Assembly (NCBI GenBank): GCA_030549335.1
Contig: CM060190.1
Coordinates: 72,492,118 to 72,556,117, forward strand
Direction of reading: 5' to 3'
DNA length: 64,000 bases
Origin: Pontederia crassipes
Lineage: Eukaryota > Streptophyta > Magnoliopsida > Commelinales > Pontederiaceae
Shown: positions 47,527 through 60,302 of the stretch, piece by piece
How the letters are laid out: every line of letters begins with the position of its first letter
How positions within the stretch are numbered: position 1 is the first letter of the stretch
Program-made: the position numbers and the translations under genes
The notes under the pieces: generated by a model
Databases searched by the model: none
Seen by the model: only the letters and a program-made list of their open reading frames with translations
Told to the model about the DNA's origin: nothing

Positions 47527-49133
47527 GAGGATGCAAGGCAATTCTTTTCAAGGTCCAATTCCAGCCAGTTTTTCAAAGCTCACCAATATGAGTGATTTGT
47601 AAGTGCATGCTTGACCTGATACTACATCCTCTAATTTGTTATACATAATTTCTGTTGCGGACTAAAACAAATCAGAGGATTGCCTCTATGAACTTGTTAG
47701 TTGGTTAGCTAACTTTGTTTTTCTTTTGGAACAGGCGAATAGGTGATATCCTAGATGGAAATTCTACTTTGAGTTTCATTAGTAGTATGCAATTTCTAAA
47801 AAAACTGTAAGACGGCAAGATCCCTCAAGTTTTCTTTAATATGTTTATATGATGTGCATAAGATATTAATTATCACTTCGTCTTTATATTATATAGGATC
47901 ATAAGGAATTGCAAGATCTCTGATGTACTTCCATCAGACTTTTGGCGATACAATAACACTTCAAGTTATATGTAAGAATCAGATGTTATTTTATTAAAGT
48001 TAGACATGTTGAGACTTGACTGCTATCAGCACAAGTAAAATTTCAAAATTCTTCCCATGCAGTGATCTGAGCTTCAACAATCTGACAGGTTCAATTCCTC
48101 AGTCTCTCTTCAACTTGAGACTACTAAACTTCTTGTAAGGAAAAACGCTAGGGTCATTTGATCTTTTCCATCAGTTACCAAATGTTGACATAGAATTAAG
48201 TTTCATTCATTTCTTCAAGTAGGTTTCTTGGGAACAACGGCCTATCTGGTAGCTTGCCGGCACAAAAGAGCTCCTCCCTTACAGTTGTGTATGCTCCTAT
48301 AACTTTATCATGCATATCTTTGCCGTCATTGTTGCCACTTCTCGGAGTATTTTGATGTGTATAAGATAATAACAAAATTAATTCCACTGGTAAGTATATT
48401 AATTTTTCAAATAAATATAGGAATATGTTATATAGCTCTGATTGGTATAGCTCGGATATATTCAGTTAGACATGTATGTGTGCCAGAACTTTAAACGTCC
48501 AGAGAGTTCATACCTTTATTTTCAAGGGGCTTGAGTATATAATTTTGTTTTATGCAGAGACTTATCCTACAATCAATTGGCAGGAGCATTCCCCTCTTGG
48601 GTGTCAGAATTAAATTTGCAATTGTATGTAAAACGTATATTCTATGATGCTTCCATGATATGTTAATATATATACATATAATAAAAGTTCATACATATTA
48701 TATATAGATATAGACAAGCACACACAATCAAAGTTTCGTACATGCACCATAAAACTGATTGATCAATATATATATCAACTTTTTTTCGCAATTATCTATC
48801 ACTATTTTGCCTTACTACTTCATGCTTTTTCTAAATATTTTCCCTTATATTTTGCACCAGAAACCTCGTAGCACACAATTTTTTATCAAAGATTCTAATA
48901 GCAGGTAAAATTCTCTTCGTGTTATGCATATCTCTAATTTCGTATCCATTTTCCTCTGCCTAAGAATTGTTTTGCATCAGTGCCCTGCCCTCAGGTTTAC
49001 AGTGCCTACAGAATGATATGTCATGCAATCGAGATTCTCCAATTTGTTAGTTTCCTATGCTTCACAACCAATTTTGTCTCAAAATTTACCAATGGAAAAA
49101 CTTATATTAATGTTCACCTTTGGCTGATCACAG

Positions 49134-49917
49134 ATTCTTCATTGGCCATCGATTGTGGCGGAAGTGTAACCACTACCGCTTCTGATAACATCAAGTACGA
49201 GGCTGATGATGGTTATATGACCAATGCATCATACTATGTTACAACTTCAATCAAATGGGCAATTAGCACTGTTGGAAATGATGACTCCCACAGTAACGAT
49301 GGGTTCGTTAGTCAACGACCAGTCAATAAAACTTTAGATACCGAATTGTTACAGACTTCAAGGATATCAACATCATCACTGAGATACTATGGTCTCGGTC
49401 TTAAGAATGGGCATTACATTGTCAAGCTCCAATTTGCAGAGACCCAATTGTCCAACAATGTTGGAAGGAGGATATTTGACATTTATATTCAGATGCAAAC
49501 ACTATGGACGTAAATATGATCATTAGTGAAAATCTGCTGCTGCTTTCTGACCGTGCTTACAATGTTTGTTCTGTATTGTTGTCATGTAGGGTGATGTTAA
49601 AGAAAAGGACTTCGACATAACAAAGGAGGCCGGTGGCACCTCCTTCACAGCTGTTGTGAAGGGGTACACAGCTCCAGTGACCAATAATTTTCAAGAAATC
49701 CATTTCTTTTGGGCTGGAAAGGGCACACAGTGGGTCCCAAACGATGGTTCCTATGGTCCCTCAATCTCAGCCATTAGTGTTACTCCTAAAAGTTCAAGCT
49801 CGCTGATATTTGTTGTGGGGCTTGCAGTTGGTGCTGTTGTTGTAGTGTTGGCAGTACTTTGTTGAATACTTGCACATCTTAAGAGGAAAAAGAAATTTAA
49901 GGAAGAAATTGAACGAG
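49134..49917 (+). pseudogene. Malectin and transmembrane exons of copy 2
   Basis: Exon 49134-49492 encodes AIDCGG, YEADDGYM, TSRISTSSLRYYGLGLKNGHY, VKLQFAETQL, GRRIFDIYIQ, the malectin fold found outside the membrane. Exon 49590-49917 continues KDFDITKEAGGTSFTAV, HFFWAGKGT, YGPSISAISV, then the hydrophobic LIFVVGLAVGAVVVVLAVLC with TGA at 49863-49865 where copy 3 has a Leu codon, then a basic KRKKK stop-transfer stretch. Confidence 0.85.
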
Positions 49918-50016
49918 GTGATGATTTCTACTTAAATATGCAGCTTTACTCTTGTTGTATACAACTTAAATCGTAGGAGCATATAATTAACTTTGTGATC
50001 TTATGAACATTTTCAG

Positions 50017-51690
50017 AATTAGATACTGTCATTATGAATGTGAATCTAGACAACTTCAGCTACACTGAAATGAGGAAAGCCACAAATGACTTCAGTTCTT
50101 CAAATAGAGTGGGAGAGGGAGGATATGGCCCTGTATTCAAGGTTAGACTTATAATTCAAATCAACTAGTGCGCAAAGAAGTTCAGAATCCACTAGGTCTT
50201 TATGTAGTAATCGAATAGATGTCATACATATGAATAGTGCACAAGGAGAATTTATTCCCAAGAATTGCAGAAACAATATTGATACCTTTACAGCCTGTAT
50301 CCTTTCTGTTTGAAGTTTCACTGTATTTTTAAAACATCGTATATAACCATGTAAGATAGGAACATTTTATAGGGTGAATTACCGGATGGAAAAATAATAG
50401 CTGTGAAGCAACTATCAAAGACATCTCACCAGGGGATGCACCAGTTCTTGTCTGAGATTGCAACTATATCTGTCGTGCAACACCGCAACCTCGTAAAATT
50501 GCTCGGATACTGCATCAAAGGTGAGAAGCACATCTTGGTCTACGAATTCGTCGAAAACAAGAGTCTCGATCAACTTATATTCGGTATGTAACTTTAAAAT
50601 GATCAGCTATCATAATTTTTTTCAGATGAAGCTCAAGAGAGCTCTAAGTATTTATGTTGGTCTTTCAAAGGATCGAGTATCATTTTCTTGTTGCTGCAGG
50701 GAAGAACAATTTTCATCTTGAATGGCCAAAGCGTTTTGAAATATGCATGGGTGTAGCAAAGGGTTTAGCCTACCTACACGAGGAATCACCCGTGCGAGTT
50801 GTTCATAGAGATGTCAAGGCTAGTAACATCCTCCTAGATGCAAATCTGAACCAAAAATTTCAGATTTTGGCTTAGCAAAGCTCTACGATGAAAAGAAGAC
50901 TCATGTGAGCACAAAGGTTGCAGGAACATTGTAAGCACGAAAAGAGATTACTTTCATCCTATACAGTCATCTTTAGTCATATGTTTGATTAGTTGAGCTC
51001 TATGTATGATCATTCAAACGACTGTCTGAAATTGTCATCATTGATCTGAACCCAAAACGTTGCATCTTCCTGCAGAGGATACCTTGCGCCAGAGTATGCG
51101 CTGAGAGGGCATCTCACTAAGAAAGCTGATGTCTTTGCATTTGGATTACTTTGTTTGGAGATTCTCGCCGGACGACCGAACTTAGATCAAAGCCTAGAGA
51201 CGGAAAAGATTTATCTTCTTGACTGGGTATGCGTATCGCTAGTCCTACATCAATTTTGTAATGATGACTTAATTATTATCACTTAGTGAAACTAAATCTT
51301 AATTTAACTTCTACACAGTGGCAAAACAAAATTATGAACTTCTGGACATGGACAAACTAACACAGGAAACTCTTGCAGGCTTGGTGTCTGCATGAGAATG
51401 AACGTGACCTGGAATTAGTTGATGGAAGTCTGCCATCATTTAAGGAGGATGAGGTTCGTAGAGTCATCGGCGTAGCTCTCCTCTGCACGCAGGCATCACC
51501 TACACAACGGCCGCTTATGTCCAGGGTGGTAGCTATGCTCGCCGGAGATGTCGAAGTGACCGAGGTGACAACGAGGCCGGGTTACTTAGGCTACACAATC
51601 ACCGCATCTCAAGTAACTGCAGGAGGCCAAGGAGTGGCCAACATGTCGACACCTTCGGATGCAGATTCGCTCATGAATAGTTTTTTTTGA
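50017..51690 (+). pseudogene. Kinase-domain exons of copy 2
   Basis: Gly-loop GEGGYGPVFK at the end of exon 50017-50141. The invariant Lys is in IIAVKQLSK (exon 50373-50583). [11 protein letters not shown] is in exon 50700-50930. The following DFGLAK is out of frame because copy 2 has AACCAAAAATTTC where copy 3 has AACCCAAAAATTTC. GYLAPEYALRGHL is in exon 51076-51226, and the C-lobe and tail are in exon 51379-51690. It would be a Ser/Thr kinase of the RLK/Pelle family if intact. Confidence 0.85.
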
Positions 51691-52650
51691 AGAGGGAAGA
51701 TGATAGTTGATGATGTTTAGAAATTAAATTTTTTTTTAGAAAAAATAGAAAGAATAAGGGCATATTAAAAATCTAAACACTACAGTTAATGGAAGAAAAT
51801 AAATGTCAAGTTGTTTATGTTCTCACTTACATAATAAATTTAAAAAAATTAAAGATATTTTAATAATGTATGTGCTGTGATTAAAAGTATTAAAAGATAT
51901 TAAAGTTAACTAATAAATGATGTATGATAAATTGAAATGTATGACTATAAATTAGTTACCATAGTCACATGGCTATGTAATATTACGTAGCTAAATGACA
52001 AAAAAAAAGAGTTAAAATATTTAAGATGATATTTCGACAATCATAAAGTTAAGATATAGTTGAAAATGAAAAAAAATAATTATATTACAATAGTAATTGA
52101 TCTATATGTAGATTAGACTAAAGAGAATTGTTGCGTATAAAAATGATAGCAAATCTTAAAAAGTGCACTAGTCACATAAGTAATAAAATAATGAGTAGAG
52201 TATTGTTCTCATGAGGACGATTAATAACTAAAAATCCTATTTTAGCCTTGTTAGTTGAGAAACTAATAAAAACTTTCAATTTAGAGAAAATAACATATAG
52301 AAAATAAAATGAAAAAAATGATCACTTGAAAAAATAAAAATTTGATTATTAGAGCACCTAACTGTCACCATTAGGATGCAAAGGATCGAATTGATTGAAT
52401 CAATAATAAAGTTTAGTTCTAAAGTTAGTTAACCAATATTTCAAACTTTAACTACCATCTTAAGAGCAATTCGAATAAATGGATTTTTAACTTATCTAAT
52501 TAATGCATGAAATCGGAATTCATATTAAGGACTTTTTCATATCACCTTAATGATAACACAAACTAGGTCTCTTTCAATTTTCTTAATTGTGACGTACAAT
52601 AAAGATCAATCTTAGAAACTATTATGAAAATAATTACTTTTTCTTAGATA
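51691..52650. other. Intergenic AT-rich DNA between copies 2 and 3
   Basis: It contains the 3' flank of copy 2 and no recognised element or gene. Similarity to the malectin exon starts at about 52651 on the right. Confidence 0.5.
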
Positions 52651-53961
52651 ACAATTAGTTCACCAATCATTAAAACTTCAGATACCGAATTGTTACATAC
52701 TTCAAGACTATCAACATCATCACTGAGATACTATGGTCTGGGTCTTGAGAATGGACATTACGATGTCAAGCTCCAATTTGCAGAGACCCAATTGTCCAAC
52801 AATGTTGGAAGGAGGATATTTGACATTTATATTCAGGTGCAAACACTATATGATCACTATTGAAAATTTACTGCTCAATTATGATTGTGCTTATAAATTA
52901 TAATGCATTGTTCCGATGAAGGGTGATCTTAAAGAAAAGGACTTTGACATAAGAAAGGAAGCCGGTGGCACCTCCTTCACAGCTGTTGTCAAGGAGTACA
53001 CAGCTCTAGTAACCAACAATTCCTAGAAATCCATTTCTTCTGGGCTGGAAAGGGCACATGGAGTGTCCCGAATGGTGGCTCCTATGGTCCCTTAATCTCA
53101 GCCATCAGTATTAGTCGTAAAGGTGGTTCAAGTTCGACGATATTGCCTGTGGGGCTTGCAGTTGGCGCTGCTGTTGGAGTGTTGGTGGTACTTTGTCTAA
53201 TGCTTCGACATTTTAAGAGGAAAAAGAAATTGAAGGAAGAACTTGCACGAGGTATAATTTCTACTTAAATATGTAGCTTTACTCTTGTTGTATTATATAC
53301 AACCAAAATTGTAGGAGCACATAATTAACCTTATGATCTTTTGAACATTTTCAGAATTACATACTCTTTTTATGAATGTGAACCCAAACATCTTCAGCTA
53401 CATTGAAATGAGGACAGCCACAAAGGACTTCAATTCTTCAAATAGAGTGGGAGAGGGAGGATATGGCCCTGTATTCAAGGTTAGAATTCTAATTCAAATC
53501 AACCTAGTACGCAAACAAGTTCAACATCCACTAGGTCTTATGTAGTAATCAAATAATTTGAATGTCCCCTTCATGTTATACACGAGAATATTACAGAAAA
53601 ACTTTACAGCTTGTGTCTGTATTGTTTAAAGTTTCACTATATCCTTAAAATGTAGTTTCTAACCGTGTAAGATAGGAGCTTTTTATAGGGTAAACTACCG
53701 GATGGAAAAATAGTAGCTGTGAAGCAACTATCAAAGACATCTCACCAGGGAATGCACCAGTTCTTGTCCGAGATTGCAACTATATCTGTTGTGCAACACC
53801 GCAACCTCGTAAAATTGCTTGGATACTGCATCAAAGGTGAGAAGCGCATCTTGGTCTACGAATTGATCGAAAACAAGAGTCTTGATCAAGCCATATTCGG
53901 TATGCAACTTTAAACTAATCAGTAATCATAATTTTTCAGAGAAATCTCAAGAGAGCTCTAA

Positions 53962-54210
<249 letters not shown>

Positions 54211-54281
54211 TAAGCATCCAGTGATTCTTTTCTTCATATATAGTCATCTTTAATCATATGTTTGATTAGCTAAGCTCTATA

Positions 54282-54610
54282 TGTTGGAGTCGTCATCTTC
54301 ATCCACTCCAGAATCTTCTTCTGGTTCAGCTGACAAAGGCGACAGCTCTGTTTCTTGTCCGATTTCAGGCAGTTAGGCAGCGCCGTTTATTCTGATTATA
54401 TCGTGTTGTAATATATCTTTCGTTGTCCGTTTTATTTCATTCCGGTATAAGTTTTGTATATAAGCTAGACATTGGTTTCCCTGTTTTATTTGAATCTGTA
54501 ATGTTTTCTTCCCTTTCCACAATTATGAAAAGAACGAAGAAGGCGATTGTTCTCCCCCAACTTCCAATCTCTTTTCTGCAACTTTCTAGATCGAATGCTG
54601 CGTTTTGACA
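54282..54610 (+). repeat. 5' LTR of the intronic copia element
   Basis: It is 329 bp. TTTTGTATATAAGC near 54450 is a plausible TATA region. Confidence 0.9.
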
Positions 54611-54689
54611 TGGTATCAGAGCCTGTACGAATCTGAGCGAATCTGTTTGTTTCTGAAGTTTCATTGGTTAGTATCTCTAGTTCTTGAGT

Positions 54690-57600
54690 ATGGATTCTTC
54701 TACATCGGTTGGAAATCCTTCGGTTCCTGTGAGCATAGATCTGCATAGTCCTCTTTATTTGAATTCGTCTGATACTCCTGGATTGATTCTTACTCCTCAT
54801 GTACTTGTTGATTCGAGTAATTATTTGGCTTGGAGTAAATCTTTGTTCAATGCTTTACGAGCTAAGAATAAACAAGGATTTGTTGATGGTTCTTGTTTGA
54901 TGGAATCGTTTGATCGTGCTTTACACTATCAGTGGAAGCGTTGTGATTCTTTGGTTATTTCGTGGATTACCACCACGGTTTCTAAAGATCTGATTAGCAA
55001 TGCAGCCTACGATGAATCTGCACTTGTAATTTGGTTGGATTTAAAGGAGAGATTCCAAAGATCTAATGGAACAAAAATCTACATGCTACATGGTGAAATT
55101 TATTCCATCAATCAAGGTTCTATGACTGTAGGAGAGTATTATAATAAATTGAAATTTCTTTGGGAAGAATTAGTTCTAATGGTCCCTAGTATGGGAGTTG
55201 CGAATTCATCTAAGGACTTTTCTGAATATTTACTTCAGCAAAAGGTGTATAAGTTTTTGCTTGGTCTGAATGATTGTTATAGTCAAGTAAGGTCACAGAT
55301 TCTTCTCATGTCACCGCTTCCTACTTTGAATCAAATTTACTCCATGATTGCTGAAGAAGAACAGAGAAACAAAATAACTGTTAGTCCTAATCTGTAGCAT
55401 TCATGAGTATTCAAGGCAACAATTTAATCAGCAATACAATCAGAATGTTATGTCTTCTAATAGACAGCAGCGACAATTTGGACAACCTCAATTAAACTCC
55501 AGGCAGTATAATCAGTTCAAACCTAAAAAGAATTCCTCTATTATCTTTGAGCATTGTCAAAAATCAGGACATACTAAGGCTCAATGCTATAAACTGATAG
55601 GGTTCCCTCCTGGATTTAAGTTCAAGAATAATAGGAATCAATATTCAGTTGTTGCTAATGTTTCAGACTTTCCATATTGTGAGCAACATAATTCATTCAG
55701 TCAAGGTTGTCCAAGTCAAGGTTATCAGGCTCAGTTCTGTCAGAATCAATCTCAAAATTTCCATGCCTCGACTAGTGGAAATCAGGGAGTTATATCGGAT
55801 AATTCTAAAAATGTCAGAAATGAGAATCTTGGCAGAGCACCTGTTCTTACTGAGGAACAATATCAAAGAATTCTCAAGGTTATAGACAAGGAACAAAATG
55901 TTGAATTAGCTGCTAGTGTGCATGTTGCAAGTACAGTGAATACTAATTATCATATTGCAGAGAATATTTGGATAATAGACACTGGTGCCACTCAACATAT
56001 GACTGCTAATATGAATTGTCTTCTTAACATTAAATCTTTGCCTCAACACAAGTATGTCACTTTGCCTAATGGGAGCAAGTCAGTAACACATTTAGGATCT
56101 GTTGCAATAGATTCTCAACTTTGCTTGTCCAATGTTTTATATGTTCCTGAATTTAAGTTTAGTCTTATCTCAGCATCTCAACTTACTAAAGAAATTGGAT
56201 ACTCGATTGCCTTCTTTCCACATTTCTGTCTTATACAGGACCTGCACACTGGGAAAGTGCTCCTGATTGGTAAAGAAAGCAATGGTCTTTTCTATCTAGA
56301 TTTAAGTGATCAGAAGAGGATTTCAGATACAGCAAGTAGAAGTGCAGATTCAGCAAAAGGAAGTCCTATTGCTACTACTACAATTTAGGAGGACATTGAG
56401 ATGCTATGGAACAGGAGGCTTGGACATTTACCATTCTCAAGACTTCAACATATTACTTCCTGTAAAAATAAAAATTTGCAATGTGACATTTGCCCTTTAG
56501 CTAGGCAATTCAGAATTCCTTTTGCTGTAAAGGAAAGATATCAATGTAGACATAGACTACATACAATCCATATTGACATATGGGATCCTTACAAGATTGT
56601 TTCACATGCTGGAAACATATACTTTTTAACTCTTGTAGATGATTTCAGTAGAATGACATGGATTTTTTTGTTAAAATCTAAATCAGAAAGTGTTGACTAC
56701 TTAAAATAGTTTGTAATTCAAATGGCCAATCAGTATGATGATAGAATCAAAATAATAAGATCTGACAATAGGGCTGAGTTCATGAGTAATCAGTGCCAAA
56801 ATTTCTTAAAAGAGAAGGGTATTATCCATCAGACATTTTGTCCATATACCCCACAGCAGAATGGATTAGTGGAACGAAAGCATAAACACTTATTGGAGAT
56901 TGCTCGTGCACTTTATTTCCAATCTTCAGTTCCTATAAAATTTTGGGATGAGTGCATAAGGACAGCTGTTCATTTGATTAATAGAATTCCTCTTACAGTT
57001 TTGGAAAATCAAACAACCTATCAGAAATTCTTTGAAGAACAGCCCAATCTTGAAGACATTAAAGTCTTTGGATATCTTTGTTATATTACCAATCTTCAAG
57101 TAGCAGACAAATTTGATTACAGAGCTAATCCTTCAATCTTTTTGGGATACAATAGTACTAAAAAAGGGTTCAAATATCTTGATCTCATCACAAATAAAAT
57201 ATCTGTCAGCAGAAGTGTAATATTCTTTGAGGATGTTTTTCCTTTTTCTTTTAAAACACCTCATGTCATTTCAGGAAAGTTATCCAGTAATCAACTTGCA
57301 CTTGATGATGTATTACCTAATAGGATATATATTTCTTGATCCTGATGGTCCTGAAATTGATCTGTTCAGAGAAGAATTCTCTCCACCTGCTCTGGATATC
57401 CAAATTGATCTGCCTGTTTCCAGTGATTCTTCACATACTTCTGCTGCTCCATCACATTTTCCTGCTGCTGCTTCTGACGTTCCTTCACTGCCTATCAGAG
57501 AGACGAGGACAACTAAAAGGCCTATTTGGATGTAGGATTATGTTATGAATACCTGTGTCTCTTATCCTTTATCATATCATCTCAATTTTGCTAATCTCTC

Positions 57601-59337
57601 GAGTACATGTGTCAGTTTTTTGACAGCTTCAGATTCAGTTTTTGAACCTAATACTTATTCTCAGGCAGTTTCTCATCCTGAATGGGTTAAAGTCATGCAC
57701 TTAGAACTAGAGGCTTTAGTCTCAAATCATACATGGGATCTTGTTTCTTTACCTAAAGACAAAAAGCCTATTGGTTATAAATGGGTTTATAAAGTTAAAC
57801 TCAAATTTAATGGTGAGGTGGAGAGGTACAAGGCAAGGCTTGTTGCCAAAGGATTTAGCCAAAAAGAAGGGATTGACTACAAGGACACTTTTTCACCTGT
57901 TGCAAAGGTTGTTACCATTCGAGCTTTTTTTATTTCTGCAGCACAGAAAAATCTCCAAATTTATCATATGAATGTCAACAATGCATTTCTGAATGGAGAC
58001 CTCTTTGAAGAAGTTTATATGCATCCACCTCCTGGTCTTGTCACTCAAGGTCTTGTTTGCAAATTAAACAAATCCTTATATGAATTAAAGCAGGCATCCA
58101 GGCAATGGTACCTTAAGTTTTCTAAAGTTTTACTGGCCAATAACTTTATTCAGAGTTATAATGATTACACTTTGTTTACAAAGAAAGTTGGCTCTTCATA
58201 TGTGGCTATTTTGGTCTATGTTGATGACATTCTCCTCACTGGAAATTCTGCTTCTCTTATTACTCACACCAAAGATTATCTCAGTGCCACTTTTAAACTC
58301 AAGGATCTTGGACCTCTGAAATATTTCCTTGGTATGGAAATTTTACGATCTCCTAAAGGGATTTTATTGACACAAAGGAAATATATTCTTTCCTTAATTT
58401 CAGATATGGGACTTACAGCCTCTAAACCTTGTGGTACACCATACCTTGTGGTACACCATTAGAAGAAAACTTGAAATTAACTACTATTGAGTTTGATCAT
58501 TTCTTATCTCGTAAACATTCCAAAGTTACCTCTGATCCAGTTTTATCTGATCCTGCAAAGTTTCAACGACTGATTGGTCGACTAATTCACTTGACACAAA
58601 CAAGACCTGATATCACATTTGCTGTCAGACATTTGAGCCAGTTCATGCACAATCCAAAGTCTTCTCATATGCATGCAGCTATTCGTGTTATATGTTAGCT
58701 CAAAGGATCTCCTGGTTGTGGCCTGTTTTTTTCATCTGTTCCATCTGATAATCTTGTGGCTTTTTCTTATGCTGATTGGGGTTCTTGTCTCGCTACTCGA
58801 AGGTCTGTTTCTGCTTATTGCAATAAGTTAGGACCCTCTCTTGTTTCTTGGAAGTCTAAGAAACAGCAGGTGGTTGCTCGATCTTCTGTTGAAGCTGAGT
58901 ACAGGAGTATAGCTCTTACTGTTGCAGAATTGATTTGGATTGAGCGTCTTTTTCGTGATGTGCAGGTTCCAATTTCCTTGTCAGTTCCTCTTTTTTCTGA
59001 CAGTCGTCCTGCAATTCAGATTGCAGAGAATCCTCTGTTTCATGAGCGTACGAAACACATTGACATTGGTTGCTATTTTGTTCGTGAACGTGTTCTTCAG
59101 CGATTTGTTCTTCCGCAATACATTTCGACTAGTTTTCAGCTTGCAGATATTCTGACGAAAGGGCTTTCTCATCGCCAACATGCTTTCATCTTTTCCAAGT
59201 TGGGACTGCTCGATATCTTCCAGTCGCCAACTTGGGGGGGGCTGTTGGAGTCGTCGTCTTCATCCACTCCAGAATCTTCTTCTGGTTCAACTGACAAAGG
59301 CGACAGCTCTGTTTCTTGTCCAATTTCAAGCAGTTAG
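54690..59337 (+). pseudogene. Copia gag-pol of the intronic element, degenerate
   Basis: The start is MDSSTSVGNPSV at 54690. Gag (NYLAWSKSLFNALRAKNKQGF) runs to TAG 55395. The zinc knuckle at about 55545-55600 reads IFEHCQKSGHTKAQCYKLIG, with Phe at the first Cys position. Protease IWIIDTGATQHM (55970). Pre-integrase LWNRRLGHLPFSRL (56404). Integrase HIDIWDPY, FLTLVDDFSR, RSDNRAEFM, PQQNGLVERKH. RT YKWVYKVKLKFNGEVERYK, FLNGDLFEEVY, VYVDDILLTG (58220). RNase H VEAEYRSIALTVAELIW (58890). Other breaks: TAG 56386, TAG 56707, a frameshift near 57335, TAG 57533, a 17-bp tandem duplication at 58427-58460 that shifts the frame, TAG 58696. The last frame runs about 95 bases into the 3' LTR. Confidence 0.85.
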
Positions 59338-59572
59338 GCGGCGGCGGTTATTCTGATTATATCGTGTTGTAATATATCGTTTCGTTATCCGTTTTATTTC
59401 ATTCCTGTATAAGTTTTGTATATAAGCTAGACATTGGTTTCCCTGTTTGATTTGAATCTGTAATGTTTTCTTCCCTTTCCACAATTATGAAAAGAACGAA
59501 GAAGGCGATTGTTCTTCCCCAACTTCCAATCTCTTTTCTGCAACTTTCTGGATCGAATGCTGCGTTTTGACA
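59243..59572 (+). repeat. 3' LTR of the intronic copia element
   Basis: It is 330 bp, collinear with 54282-54610. Its first about 95 bases are read by the pol frame as a Ser-rich tail (LESSSSSTPESSSGS...). Confidence 0.9.
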
Positions 59573-60302
59573 CTATATGTGATCATTGAGATGACTGTCT
59601 CAAATTGTCATCGTTGATCTGAACCCAAAAGGTTGCATCATGCTGAAGAGGATACCTTGCACCAGAGTATGCGCTAAAAGGACATCTCACTAAGAAAGTT
59701 GATGTGTTTGCATTTGGATTACTTTGTTTGGAGATTCTCGCCGGACGACCGAACTTAGATCAAAGCCTAGAGACGGAAAAGATTTATCTTCTTGACTGGG
59801 TATGTCTATCACTAGTCCTACATCAATTTTGTGATGATGTCTTAATCATTATGGCCTAGTGAAACTAAATCTTAATTTAATTTCTACACAGTGGAGAAAA
59901 CGAAATTATGAACTTATGAACATGGACCAACTTATAAAATGTCGCTGTATATGATATGGGAAACTAACATGGGAAACCCTCTTCCAGGCTTGGTGTCTGC
60001 ATGAAAACAAACGTGACCAGGAAGTAGTTGATGGGAGTCTGTCATCATTTAACGAGGACGAGGTTCATAGAGTCATCGGCGTAGCTCTCCTCTGCACGCA
60101 GGCATCACCTGCACAACGGCCACTCATGTCCAGGGTGGTGGCTATGCTCGCCGGAGATGTCGAAGTGACCAAGGTCACAATGAGGCCGAGTTACTTGGAC
60201 TACACAATCACCTCATCTCAAGTAATTGCAGGAGTGGACACCACGTCGACACCTTCGGATGCAGATTCACTCATGAACAGTTTTCTTGAACAGGGCAGGT
60301 GA

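Larger units (their letters stand above)
43064..51690 (+). pseudogene. LRR-malectin receptor-like kinase (copy 2), LRR to stop, inactivated
   Basis: Exons seen: 43064-43135, 45842-45913, 46035-46106, 46223-46294, 46374-46445, 46544-46615, 46700-46771, 47527-47598, 47735-47806, 47897-47971, 48063-48134, 48223-48288, 48558-48623, 48861-48904, 48981-49045, 49134-49492, 49590-49917, 50017-50141, 50373-50583, 50700-50930, 51076-51226, 51379-51690. The order is LRRs, malectin, transmembrane, Ser/Thr kinase. Lesions: exon 48861-48904 is one base short; the donor after 49492 is AT instead of GT (copy 3 has GT); TGA at 49863 in the transmembrane region; one base missing near 50854 (before the DFG motif); an extra T in the tail at 51680. 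The signal peptide and first exons are absent unless copy 1 supplies them. Plant members act as plasma-membrane receptors; this copy cannot make an intact one. Confidence 0.85.
54282..59572 (+). mobile_element. Ty1/copia retrotransposon inserted in a kinase intron of copy 3
   Basis: It has exact ends TGTTGGAG and TTTTGACA and an exact 5-bp TSD CTATA (54277-54281 and 59573-59577). Primer site TGGTATCAGAGCC at 54611; polypurine tract TTGGGGGGGGC at 59232-59242. It is in the same orientation as the gene. The LTRs differ by about 12 substitutions and one indel over 330 bp (hand count, about 4%), so the insertion is fairly young, yet the polyprotein is already broken. Confidence 0.9.
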
